Shown here: positions 1 to 9,949 of the stretch, one piece after another
Numbering within the stretch: position 1 is the stretch's first letter
How the letters are laid out: every line of letters begins with the position of its first letter
Source: Lactobacillus bombicola
GTDB taxonomy: Bacteria; Bacillota; Bacilli; Lactobacillales; Lactobacillaceae
Direction: 5' to 3'
Assembly (NCBI RefSeq): GCF_900112665.1
Contig: NZ_FOMN01000002.1
Location: forward strand, 124,001 to 188,000
Length of the DNA: 64,000 bases
The notes under the pieces: generated by a model
The model's database searches: none
Seen by the model: the letters and a program-made list of their open reading frames with translations, nothing else
Told to the model about the DNA's origin: nothing
Program-made: the position numbers and the translations under genes

Positions 1-1705
1 CCAATTCTTTTTGCGCTGCTAAAGCCAAACTTACCTCAGAACCAGTAGCCATTAAAATACCTTCCGGTTCACCATTTTCTGCTTCCGCCAGGATATAACC
101 ACCCTTTGAAACACCAGACTTAACGCTGTCTTGATAATTCAAGAGGGTTGGCAAATTCTGACGACCCAATATAAATGCTACTGGGTGATCTTTTTGATTA
201 ATAGCGTATTGCCAAGAATAAATCGTTTCCAAATAATCAGCTGGACGAAATACAATTAAGTTAGGGATTGCCCTTATTCCTGCTAATTGTTCGATTGGTT
301 GATGAGTAGGACCATCGGGGCCTAAAGAAATAGAATCATGACCAAAAATAAAGATTGACGGAATCTGCATTAAGGCAGACATCCTGATTGCATTTTTCAT
401 ATAGTCTGAAAAAATAAAGAATGTGTTAGCAAATACTCTAGAGCCACCGTATAAAGTGATGCCGTTAATTGCCGCACCTTCAGCAAACTCACGAATACCA
501 AAGTACAAGTTGTTTTTATCGTATGAATTGGGTTGAAAACCTTCATCACCATCAAAGTAGGTTTTGTCAGAACTGCCTAAATCTGCAGAACCGCCCCAAA
601 TATTTAATTCTGACTTGCTAGTTTGCTGTAAAACTTGATGAATAGAATCTCTTGTTGAAAGAGCATCTGGTATTTCTAACTTATTTTCAGCAAAATTAAG
701 TTTGACATTATTGTTAATATTCTTAATTAGTTGACTGCCAAGTTCAGGATTATTTTCAATGTAGTCTTGCAAGAGTTCTGACCATTTCTGGTGGGCTTTT
801 TGACCTTCTGCTTTAACGTCCTCAAATGCAGCATAAGCCTCTTGAGGAACCTCAAATCGACCATACTCATAGCCAAGTTGCTTTTTAGTGGCAACAACTT
901 GTTCTGCATCCAAAACCGCTCCATGAGCTAAATGGCTATCTGCAAATGGAGACGCGTAGCCTAAAACAGTGTTTACTTCAATTAAGGTCGGTCTTTTCTT
1001 TTCATCTTGAGCAACCTTAATTGCCGCATCAATATCATTTAGATTATTGCCATCAGTAACTTTAAAGTAATTCCAGCCGTATGCTTCAAATCTTTGTGCA
1101 ACGTTATCATCGCATTCTTGTGCCATACTTGCATCCATGGTATTGCGGTTTGAATCATATAACACAATCAAATTATTCAGTTGCAGATGCCCAGCTAAAC
1201 TAGCAGATTCATGGCTGATACCTTCCATTAAGTCCCCATCGCCAAGAATCACATAAACCTTATTATCAATAATTTGGTAATTAGGCTTGTTGTAGAGCGA
1301 ACTAAGGTGTTTTTCTGCCATAGCCATACCGACAGCCATACCGAATCCTTGTCCTAACGGACCAGTAGCAACGTCAACACCCGAAGTAGTAATTTCTGGG
1401 TGACCAGGAGTTTTACTACCTAAAGTTCTAAATTTTTTCAAATCAGTGATTGAAATATCAAAACCAAGCAAATGTAAAATAGCGTATAACATTGCTGACC
1501 CGTGACCTCCTGAAAGAACAAAACGGTCACGATTAAACCAGTGCGGATCAGTCACGTCAAATTTCATATTTTGATAGATAGTATATATTAACGGAGCAGC
1601 ACTTAAAGTAATACCACTATGTCCTGAGTTGGCTTTGTGAATTTCATCAATACTTAGAGCTCTAATTGCATTCACTGCTAAGTTATCTTTTGCCGTATAT
1701 TTCAT
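1..1705 (-). CDS. tkt: Transketolase (C-terminus cut by window edge)
   Basis: Transketolase moves two-carbon ketol units between pentose- and other sugar phosphates with thiamine diphosphate. My translation runs in one frame for about 568 residues from ATG at 1705 (MKYTAKDNLAVNAIRALSID) off the left edge; the family is about 660 residues long, so roughly 95 are missing. Visible motifs are the N-terminal NSGHSG, GPLGQG, and the ThDP/Mg motif starting GDGDLMEG and ending in NN about 24 residues later. An AAGGAG site sits 6 bases before the ATG. It starts 17 bases after the PTS IIC gene, so it is probably cotranscribed, which fits import of a sugar that ends as a pentose phosphate. The downstream operon content is outside the window. 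Confidence 0.93.
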   Translation of the reverse strand, partial: MKYTAKDNLAVNAIRALSIDEIHKANSGHSGITLSAAPLIYTIYQNMKFDVTDPHWFNRDRFVLSGGHGSAMLYAILHLLGFDISITDLKKFRTLGSKTPGHPEITTSGVDVATGPLGQGFGMAVGMAMAEKHLSSLYNKPNYQIIDNKVYVILGDGDLMEGISHESASLAGHLQLNNLIVLYDSNRNTMDASMAQECDDNVAQRFEAYGWNYFKVTDGNNLNDIDAAIKVAQDEKKRPTLIEVNTVLGYASPFADSHLAHGAVLDAEQVVATKKQLGYEYGRFEVPQEAYAAFEDVKAEGQKAHQKWSELLQDYIENNPELGSQLIKNINNNVKLNFAENKLEIPDALSTRDSIHQVLQQTSKSELNIWGGSADLGSSDKTYFDGDEGFQPNSYDKNNLYFGIREFAEGAAINGITLYGGSRVFANTFFIFSDYMKNAIRMSALMQIPSIFIFGHDSISLGPDGPTHQPIEQLAGIRAIPNLIVFRPADYLETIYSWQYAINQKDHPVAFILGRQNLPTLLNYQDSVKSGVSKGGYILAEAENGEPEGILMATGSEVSLALAAQKEL

Positions 1706-1722
1706 TTTTAACTCCTTAAATT

Positions 1723-3090
1723 TTATTTGGTTAATCTAACTACGTTCTTTTGCTTCTTATCTAAGGTAATTGATACGATAAAGAAAATTACCAATGCAGC
1801 TACCAGTGCAGCAATGATTAATGAACGACCACCAAGTAAACCACTATACCCAACATAGGAGCCAACAATACCAAAGTCAGCATCTGCATAACTAGCTGTT
1901 CCTAAGCCCAAGTGCCCTAATACTGGGATTAAAATAATTGGTACAAAAGAAATCAATAAGCCGTGAATAAATGATCCAATGACACAACCACGACGACCAC
2001 CAACTGTGTTACCAATAACACCAGCGGCCCCACCACACATGAAGTGAGCTACAACGCCGGGAATGACAATGGTTATGTGACATAAAACCATTAGTAATGT
2101 GGCAACCAAGCCGCCTACAAAACTGGAAAAGAAACCAATAATTACGGCATTAGGTGCAAATGTAAACAGGATTGGAATATCCAAGCCAGCTTTAGCATTA
2201 GGAACTAATTTAGTTGAAATACCTTTGAAGGCAGGAATTAATTCGTTTAGGATCATTCTTACTCCAGCTAGCATAATGTAAACACCGGCAGAAAATGAAC
2301 CAGATTCAATTAAGGCATAGATTATGTAGTTAATTCCACCGCTCAATTTTTCAACATAAACGGGACCTGCAAATAACGCAATAATCAGATAAGCCGCTGC
2401 CATCGTAATTGTCACGGCAATCGTATTATCTCTTAAAAACGATACTTTCTTAGAAACATGGAGATCTTCTGTTGATTTGGATGGATCACCAACAAGCTTT
2501 GCAACTAATCCAGCTATTAAATACCCAAAGTCACCCGTATGCGCAATCGCAATTTCATCGCTCTTAGTAACCTTTTTAACAAAGGGCTGAACTAAAGCTG
2601 GCATCATCGTGTCAAATAGACCTAAAAAAGTACCACCAACAATAATTGAAGGTATTTCTGTAAAGCCTGCTACGGCAAGCAGTACTGCCAACATACAAGA
2701 CATATTGATCATGACATGTCCTGAAAGATAAATATATTTAAAGTGCGATACTCTGGCTAAAATGATATTTACTATCATTGCAATCAGCAATATCATCGCA
2801 GTAGCACTGCCGTATTTTGTTAATGCAGTAGCAGTAAAAGCTTCATTGTTAGGGACAACGCCTTGAACATGAAAAGCCTGCATAAACATTTTGCCAAAAG
2901 GTGTTAAGGCATCTGTAATTACTCCCGAACCACCAGTTAAGACTAGGAATCCGACAAAAGTTTTCAACCCACCTGAAATTACTTCTGTTGAATCCTTTTT
3001 CTGCAGAATTAAACCTAAGACTGCTACCAATCCAACTAAGATTGAAGGAGTTCTAGCAATACTTAAGAAGAAGTTTAAAATTTCATTCAT
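1723..3090 (-). CDS. ulaA: PTS ascorbate-type (UlaA/SgaT family) membrane subunit IIC
   Basis: This 455-residue polytopic membrane protein is the transport subunit of an L-ascorbate/galactitol superfamily PTS. The start MNEILNFFLSIARTPSILVG and the glycine-rich segments around residues 360-375 (MCGGAAGVIGNTVGGRRG) are typical of UlaA/SgaT proteins, and about ten hydrophobic segments are evident. Its start codon overlaps the IIB stop by one base (position 3090), which indicates translational coupling. The true substrate is not certain: UlaA-like IICs in lactobacilli are often annotated as ascorbate but may carry pentitols or pentoses. A downstream transketolase agrees with any substrate that yields xylulose-5-phosphate. 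The gene symbol marks the family, not a proven substrate. Confidence 0.88.
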   Translation of the reverse strand: MNEILNFFLSIARTPSILVGLVAVLGLILQKKDSTEVISGGLKTFVGFLVLTGGSGVITDALTPFGKMFMQAFHVQGVVPNNEAFTATALTKYGSATAMILLIAMIVNIILARVSHFKYIYLSGHVMINMSCMLAVLLAVAGFTEIPSIIVGGTFLGLFDTMMPALVQPFVKKVTKSDEIAIAHTGDFGYLIAGLVAKLVGDPSKSTEDLHVSKKVSFLRDNTIAVTITMAAAYLIIALFAGPVYVEKLSGGINYIIYALIESGSFSAGVYIMLAGVRMILNELIPAFKGISTKLVPNAKAGLDIPILFTFAPNAVIIGFFSSFVGGLVATLLMVLCHITIVIPGVVAHFMCGGAAGVIGNTVGGRRGCVIGSFIHGLLISFVPIILIPVLGHLGLGTASYADADFGIVGSYVGYSGLLGGRSLIIAALVAALVIFFIVSITLDKKQKNVVRLTK

Positions 3091-3395
3091 CAGTTATCAC
3101 CCTCACTTTTTTGATCAAAACTATTCAGATAAGCTTGAATTTTTTCCTTTAATTCCTCCTTATCAATGATGCTGCTTAATTCTGTCACGTTATCATTACC
3201 AACAACATTTGCTACAGCGTCATACATATCGCGTCCTACAAAAAAATGATCAGCCACACTTGGATTGAGTCCAGAAAGATCAATGTGAGTAGTTTCTACA
3301 TCCGATCTTCCTATTTCTTTAAGTACATCTTGCATATTCATGTCTACCATGAAAGATGAGCCTACTCCTGTACTACAACATGCTCCTAATTTCAT
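3090..3395 (-). CDS. ulaB: PTS ascorbate-type IIB subunit
   Basis: This small cytoplasmic 101-residue IIB passes phosphate from IIA to the incoming sugar. The P-loop CSTGVGSSF matches the IIB signature CxxGxGSS, making Cys7 the likely phosphorylated residue; Cys6 is adjacent. The length is normal for a stand-alone SgaB/UlaB. The start overlaps the upstream regulator stop by four bases (ATGA), and the stop overlaps the IIC start by one base, so regulator, IIB and IIC form a tightly coupled operon. No separate IIA gene is present; the EIIA-like domain at the C-terminus of the regulator may serve this role, or a IIA may lie outside the window. Confidence 0.9.
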   Translation of the reverse strand: MKLGACCSTGVGSSFMVDMNMQDVLKEIGRSDVETTHIDLSGLNPSVADHFFVGRDMYDAVANVVGNDNVTELSSIIDKEELKEKIQAYLNSFDQKSEGDN

Positions 3396-5428
3396 TTTTC
3401 ACCTTTCTTAATCAAATCCTCTATTTCAATTGCATTTTTAGCATTCATTATTTTGCTTACATCTTCTTTGTTACCTAAAATTTTGGCTAACTCTGAAAGA
3501 GCCCTTAAATGTGATGTTGAATCTTGAGCTGCAAGCACAATAATCAATTTAATTTTGTGTTCTTTATCTACCAAATCAATGTCATGATCTAATAACAATA
3601 AAGACATTCCTAATCTATTAACCCCTTGACTAGGTCTTGCATGCGCCAAAGCAATTTCAGTACCAATATTAATATATGGGCCGTTATCTTTAACGTTGTT
3701 AATCATCGCAGTTATATAAGATTGCGTAATGTTGCCTGCTGTTAATAATGGTTGAGAGCATAATTCGATTGCCTGTTCCCAATTTAAGGTTTTATCATGA
3801 CTAAATTTAATTTTGTCTTCTGTTAATACTTCACTTAGCAATGGTCCAATCCTTTTTTTCTTTTTCTCATGTTTCTTCTTATCTACTAATATTTGCTTAA
3901 TTCCTTTTTCCAAAGCCTTGCCATGAATAACGTTCGTATTATCATAAATAGTTTCCATCATTGCTTTAAATTCAGTCTGAAGGTTCTCTGAATTAGTAAT
4001 ACCGTTAAGCTGGAAAAAATTATCAATATTCTCAAAATCTTTACTAGTTAAGACCGAATTTACCTTTAACCAAGGCAATTTTGTGCCAGTCAAAGAAATA
4101 TTAGTAATAATTGCCCTTTCTTCAATTGGTCTATTTGTTAATTCGGATGGAGCTATTGGCAAACTAAAACTGACATTAGGGTATTGTTCTACCATCTGAG
4201 TCATGAGAAATCCAGCAGAGCCATTGCTACCTGAACTCACTAAAAGTACTTTTGAATCATTTTCATTTTTACGTGAGATTTCTGAAGCAAAATAAATCGA
4301 AACTAAACCAACTTCATAATTATTTAAACTGGCACCAATAAATCGTTCAAAAGGATGAATGCTCATTTTGGTATAAATATATATATCTGGATAATTTTCT
4401 TTGATTGAATCAAAATCACTATTTTGATATTGTTGCCGGTATTTAACACGAAAAAAAGTAGTCGCCAGATGAACAACTAAATCTTGATGCAGTTTACTTT
4501 CATCTTTAAACGCACAATCTGCTAAATTCTTGAAACTATTAATAATGACATAAACAATATTACTTATTTCTGTGTTAATACTATCTTTAGGAAGTTTGCG
4601 TTTTTGAACTCCTAAAAGAACAAAAGTCAAATAATTATTCTCAAAATCACTGCATCTATCCCCTAAGAGGATAGATAAAAATGAAGAAGAAAATTTATAT
4701 TCAGGTGTTTCCTGCAACTTTGCACTAATCGTACACTTCTTACCTTTAAGTACAGCATTATTAAAAATTCTTTTTAAAATCAATGCATAAAAATTAGCGA
4801 AAATATAAATGAATTCATCAGAATATATGATGTTGTTAGCATTTTCAAATGAGCTTAACCATTGACTAATTAATACCTTTAATTCTTTTATTTCCCGCGT
4901 TTCGTAAATACCCGCTAATTCATGATCAGAATAAAGCCATGAAAAAAGGAACTGTCTAATTTTTATTTCTTGTCCCTGTAAAAAATGTCCCCAATAGTTC
5001 GAAACTATCGTTATTTCAAAACTTTTCATTTTCTGTTTAAGACTTTGAATGTCTTTTAAAATTGTTTGTTTACTGACACCACATCCCTGTGCTATTTTTT
5101 GAACACTGAATCTACTGTCAATCAGCAGATTAATAAAAACTATGTACTGCCTTTCTAAAGAACTGTATTTATTTGAACTTTCATTGGCTAAGTACTTCTG
5201 TATCTGTTGTTTGCTTTTTTCGCTCAAATAATAGCCTTGACCATAAACATTGCGTGTTCCTTCAATGTTCAGTGTCTTTAATTTCTTATTAAGTGAACTT
5301 AGATTTTTATAAACACTCCTTTCTGACACTTTAACTTTTTCAGACATATCACCAACCGTCATGAAATATTTAACTTTTACAAGGAGATCTATAATTTTAA
5401 GTTGACTCTGGTTAAACTGTACTTTCAT
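3392..5428 (-). CDS. PRD-type transcriptional activator with EIIA domain (MtlR/LicR-like)
   Basis: A 678-residue PTS-controlled regulator. In order: N-terminal helix-turn-helix domains (residues about 5-130), two PRD regions (about 190-390), a GatB-like EIIB domain (about 392-480) and a C-terminal EIIA domain with the active-site pattern LAHARP. The EIIB-like domain reads VLLVSSGSNGSAGF, so the usual phosphocysteine is missing (V397/S398 region), unlike the regulator at 55333-57441, which keeps Cys421. Loss of this Cys suggests control mainly through PRD and EIIA phosphorylation. It is first in the IIB-IIC-transketolase operon and overlaps IIB by 4 bases. AAGGAGG lies 9 bases before the ATG. 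A 7-bp inverted repeat at 5491-5510 is a candidate operator. Confidence 0.9.
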   Translation of the reverse strand: MKVQFNQSQLKIIDLLVKVKYFMTVGDMSEKVKVSERSVYKNLSSLNKKLKTLNIEGTRNVYGQGYYLSEKSKQQIQKYLANESSNKYSSLERQYIVFINLLIDSRFSVQKIAQGCGVSKQTILKDIQSLKQKMKSFEITIVSNYWGHFLQGQEIKIRQFLFSWLYSDHELAGIYETREIKELKVLISQWLSSFENANNIIYSDEFIYIFANFYALILKRIFNNAVLKGKKCTISAKLQETPEYKFSSSFLSILLGDRCSDFENNYLTFVLLGVQKRKLPKDSINTEISNIVYVIINSFKNLADCAFKDESKLHQDLVVHLATTFFRVKYRQQYQNSDFDSIKENYPDIYIYTKMSIHPFERFIGASLNNYEVGLVSIYFASEISRKNENDSKVLLVSSGSNGSAGFLMTQMVEQYPNVSFSLPIAPSELTNRPIEERAIITNISLTGTKLPWLKVNSVLTSKDFENIDNFFQLNGITNSENLQTEFKAMMETIYDNTNVIHGKALEKGIKQILVDKKKHEKKKKRIGPLLSEVLTEDKIKFSHDKTLNWEQAIELCSQPLLTAGNITQSYITAMINNVKDNGPYINIGTEIALAHARPSQGVNRLGMSLLLLDHDIDLVDKEHKIKLIIVLAAQDSTSHLRALSELAKILGNKEDVSKIMNAKNAIEIEDLIKKGEK

Positions 5429-5459
5429 TTACAATGCCTCCTTGTTATTTTTATTATGA

Positions 5460-5473
5460 ATAAATCGCTTCCA
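5460..5473 (-). promoter_or_regulatory. cre-like site upstream of the Ula-type operon
   Basis: Minus-strand TGGAAGCGATTTAT matches the CcpA consensus TGWAANCGNTNNCA except at position 3 and the last two positions. It lies 32-45 bases before the regulator start. Weak but well placed for catabolite repression of a sugar operon. Confidence 0.3.
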
Positions 5474-5490
5474 AGAAAAAAGTTAACAAA

Positions 5491-5510
5491 GTTCAGTACA
5501 AAAACTGAAC
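5491..5510. promoter_or_regulatory. Perfect inverted repeat, candidate operator of the Ula-type operon
   Basis: GTTCAGT-acaaaa-ACTGAAC, a perfect 7-bp repeat with a 6-base spacer, lies 63-82 bases upstream of the PRD regulator ORF and just before the terminator of the pseudogene. On the minus strand it is not followed by a T-run, so it is not an obvious terminator. MtlR/LicR-type activators bind upstream of their promoters, which is the inference made here. Confidence 0.4.
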
Positions 5511-5514
5511 TCAT

Positions 5515-5544
5515 AAAAAAGCATGAAGATTTTTATCTTCATGC
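5515..5544 (-). terminator. Intrinsic terminator after the fructokinase remnant
   Basis: Perfect 10-bp stem GCATGAAGAT/ATCTTCATGC with a TTTT loop (5521-5544), followed on the minus strand by six T (5515-5520). It ends transcripts from the pseudogene at 5649-6232. Confidence 0.85.
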
Positions 5545-5648
5545 AATTAATTAATTATCTTATTACTTTCTATTTATGCAAAGTCATTTTTAAAATACGC
5601 ACGTAAAACTACTAAGTAGTATTTTCTAGATCTTTACGAAAAAACTAT

Positions 5649-6232
5649 TTACTCTCTTAACAATCTTTTAGCTAAAGCAAAATTACCGACTATTGCAGAA
5701 CCATTATCAATTATTTCAAACATTGTGATGTATTGTTCTAAAGAAGGAAAGTGAACATAATCATTTAATAAAACCTTAAAGGTACGCCACACTTTTGCTA
5801 GAAATTTTTCGCTGGTAACTCCGCCGCCTATACCAGTACCAATTATGTAATAAACTATAGAATCAACGTCTTCATGTGCAAGTTGCGACATGACATATTC
5901 ACCATAAACAGAGCCATTAACAACGGTAGTAAAAAACCGAAACTTTAATTGTCTCAGTTAAAAGCCAAACAAAGTCCATATTATTCCAATCTTTTTTGGA
6001 AATATACATAACATAACCATAATTAGATGTTGTTTTTCTGACTTCAATCGGTCCAAAAGATGCAATTCCAATTGCATCGACAGCAAACTGCTTAAAATAT
6101 TCGACAGTTTTGTCAAAGTTTCTGCCAGCGTTGTCGTGAAAAAGTGGTTTGATCTTTTATTTGATAATTTTCGTTACCAACGGCACAAACAAAAACTTGG
6201 TACCGCTAGTTTCGATTGATCCTAATAACATT
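5649..6232 (-). pseudogene. ROK-family fructokinase remnant (frameshifts and large internal deletion)
   Basis: Minus-strand fragments match a ROK fructokinase in order but in different frames. The start at about 6232 reads MLLGSIETSGTKF; a +2 insertion follows, and another frame gives FVCAVGNENYQIKDQTTF. Next come an EYFKQFAVDAIGIASFGPIE-type segment and the last open piece (5649-5891), which contains the ATP-binding IGTGIGGG. That piece then jumps from VTSEKF to a C-terminal segment (VHFPSLEQYITMFEIIDNGS), so about 150 residues including the zinc-binding cysteines are missing. At least three lesions make it non-functional. A terminator still follows it. ScrK-type enzymes phosphorylate fructose from sucrose uptake, so this strain may have lost a sucrose function. 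Confidence 0.85.
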
Positions 6233-6329
6233 AATTACTTTTTATTTCGTTTTTACTTCTGTTACTTTTTTATTAAATAAATGCTTACCTCGCACTTATG
6301 AATTAAATAACCATTATTAAAAAAATAAA

Positions 6330-6690
6330 ACTTGAAGCTAGCATACTTCAGGCTCCAATTTTTCTTTCAAGCAAAATTATATTTACTTTTGGATAGTCGG
6401 ATAGAGACCAATGAGAAGCACGGGAATTTTAGCCAAAGTGCCATATTTATAAATTCTTGCACTTGTTTGATTGAAATTAGTGCAATTTTCTTTTCTCGGC
6501 CAAATAGTTTATTTGCCAAAGCTTCAGTTCTGCCTAACAATTTTAAGGATCAGCCTTAACGGTATCTGTTTTTGCAACAAATTATTTACCAATATAGTTG
6601 AATATACAGGTACACTTAAGAGTACTGCTGATATAAAAGTATTAGAAAAACTATATAATTTAAATTTCATTCTTGTACATAGTTTTTTTT
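6330..6690 (-). pseudogene. Possible decayed secreted SLAP-type surface protein
   Basis: The 585 bases between the fructokinase remnant and murA hold no intact gene. On the minus strand a signal-peptide-like start near 6669 (MKFKLYSFSNTFISAVLLSV) leads, after frame changes, to FVAKTDTVKADP. Later pieces KIALISI and SARIYKYGTLAKIPVLLIG resemble the start of an S-layer (SLAP) repeat. Each piece is short and in a different frame, so this is a tentative reading; the alternative is plain non-coding DNA. The small plus-strand frames here lack ribosome binding sites and look random. Confidence 0.3.
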
Positions 6691-6766
6691 AATTAATAAT
6701 AATTAAAGTATATTACAAATTTATTACAAAAGAAATAATCTTAAAATAATAGTAATTTATAGAGGC

Positions 6767-6801
6767 AAAACAAAAGACTAACCTTAACGATTAGTCTTTT
6801 G
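6767..6801 (-). terminator. Intrinsic terminator of murA
   Basis: Perfect 11-bp stem CAAAAGACTAA/TTAGTCTTTTG (6771-6781 with 6791-6801), followed on the minus strand by TTTTGCC. It lies 17 bases after the murA stop. Confidence 0.85.
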
Positions 6802-6817
6802 TTAAATATTAAGTTGG

Positions 6818-8092
6818 CTATTTATCTGGCACATCTTGAATAGTGACATCAGCACCAAGTAATCGCAATTTTTCTTGTACTCGGTCGTAACCGCGCAAAA
6901 TATTACCAGCATTATTAATAACTGTCTCACCATTAGCCATTAATCCAGCTAACATTAGACAAGCACCAGCGCGAATCTCGCCTGCTGAAACCGTTGCACC
7001 ATGAAGTTCATCAGTAGGGTGAACTAAAATAACATTATCTTCCGCACTAATATTGGCACCCATTTTACGTAACTGTTCAATGTGACCTATCCTTTTAGGA
7101 TATATGCGATCAATAATTACGCCTTCACCAGTTTTAGCAGAAAGAAGAAGCGGCGTGATTGGCTGCTGCAAATCAGTTGCAAAACCTGGGTAGGCATCGG
7201 TTTTAATCTGGGTCATTTTCAATTCTCCTGCCGGATAAATAAACAGTGAGTCTTCATCTGCATCAATGACGAGTCCCATTTCTTCAACCTTAGCAAGGTA
7301 AGAATCTAAATGCTCTTCAATAATATTATGTATGCAAATACCATTACCAATACATCCTGCTAATGAAATATAAGTACCTGCTTCAATGCGATCAGGAATA
7401 ATAGTATGGGGCGTTCTGGCTTTGAGGAGCTCAACCCCTTCAATTCTTATTGAATCAGTACCAGCCCCTCGAATAATTGCACCCATATTATTTAAAAAAG
7501 TAGCTAAATCAATTATTTCTGGTTCTTTGGCAGCATTATTAATAATAGTTTGACCATGGGCCGTAACTGAGGCCATGATAATATTCATAGTTGCTCCAAC
7601 CGATGGCATTTCCAGGTGAATTGGAGCACCTTCCAAGCCACCAGACGGAGCTGTGATTATTATTTGATCATTTTCATTTTTTACACACGCACCAAGTGCT
7701 TCAAAACCCTTAATATGTTGGTCAATTGGGCGGGGACCAATATCATCCCCGCCAGGGAAGCCCACAACAGCCTTACCAAAGCGTCCAAGAAGTGCACCCA
7801 TAAAATAATACGACGCACGCAAACTCTTAATTTTACCACTTGGTAATGAACTCATCTTAATGTTTTCTGGGTTAATGTGCAAAGTTGTTTGGTGAAATTC
7901 ACTTTCAACATCCATTTCACTCAGCAAATCCATTAAGTTGTCAACATCTGCAATCCTTGGAACGCCTTCCAAAGTAACTGGTGTACGCGACAAAATAGAT
8001 GCCGGAATTAAGGCTACCGTTGAGTTCTTAGCACCACCAATCCAGACATCACCCTGTAGGGGCTTTCCACCATGAATTATCATTTGCTTCAT
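6818..8092 (-). CDS. murA: UDP-N-acetylglucosamine 1-carboxyvinyltransferase (MurA2 type) with Asp at the fosfomycin-target Cys
   Basis: MurA transfers enolpyruvate from PEP to UDP-GlcNAc, the first committed step of peptidoglycan synthesis, in the cytoplasm. Length 424 is normal. Active-site Lys22/Asn23 (GGAKNS), Arg92 (SLRAS), Asp in YPGFATD and the C-terminal RGYDR are present. The loop that is GGCxIGxRP in E. coli reads GGDDIGPRP: the general acid Cys115, which fosfomycin alkylates, is Asp116 here. Cys-to-Asp at this site is known from naturally fosfomycin-resistant MurA enzymes and keeps activity. The sequence GPRPIDQHIKGFEALGA is typical of the second MurA copy (MurZ/MurA2) of low-GC Gram-positives. 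It stands alone with its own terminator. Confidence 0.95.
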   Translation of the reverse strand: MKQMIIHGGKPLQGDVWIGGAKNSTVALIPASILSRTPVTLEGVPRIADVDNLMDLLSEMDVESEFHQTTLHINPENIKMSSLPSGKIKSLRASYYFMGALLGRFGKAVVGFPGGDDIGPRPIDQHIKGFEALGACVKNENDQIIITAPSGGLEGAPIHLEMPSVGATMNIIMASVTAHGQTIINNAAKEPEIIDLATFLNNMGAIIRGAGTDSIRIEGVELLKARTPHTIIPDRIEAGTYISLAGCIGNGICIHNIIEEHLDSYLAKVEEMGLVIDADEDSLFIYPAGELKMTQIKTDAYPGFATDLQQPITPLLLSAKTGEGVIIDRIYPKRIGHIEQLRKMGANISAEDNVILVHPTDELHGATVSAGEIRAGACLMLAGLMANGETVINNAGNILRGYDRVQEKLRLLGADVTIQDVPDK

Positions 8093-8153
8093 TGGCGAAA
8101 AAATCCTTTTCTATTTCATTTAATCATAATAATGTTAAAGGAATTTACCAGAA

Positions 8154-8180
8154 AAAACAAGAGAAGACCTTTGTCTTCTC
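8154..8180 (-). terminator. Intrinsic terminator of pyrG
   Basis: 8-bp stem GAGAAGAC/GTCTTCTC with a CTTT loop at 8161-8180, followed on the minus strand by TTGTTTTTTC. It lies 22 bases after the pyrG stop. Confidence 0.85.
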
Positions 8181-8202
8181 CATTAAAAATAAAAAAATTT
8201 TA

Positions 8203-9908
<1,706 letters not shown>

Positions 9909-9915
9909 AAATAAA

Positions 9916-9944
9916 ATACTATCTATTTTTATTGTTGAAGTCAA
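9916..9944 (-). promoter_or_regulatory. pyrG promoter
   Basis: -35 TTGACT (9939-9944), 17-base spacer, -10 TAGTAT (9916-9921), then 7 bases to the GGGC start at 9908. It lies between the rpoE stop and pyrG. Confidence 0.85.
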
Positions 9945-9949
9945 GAAAA

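Noticed and set aside
6332-6692. Two plus-strand frames of about 75 codons in the gap before murA
   Set aside because: No ribosome binding site, cysteine- and phenylalanine-rich random composition, and the minus strand explains the region better.
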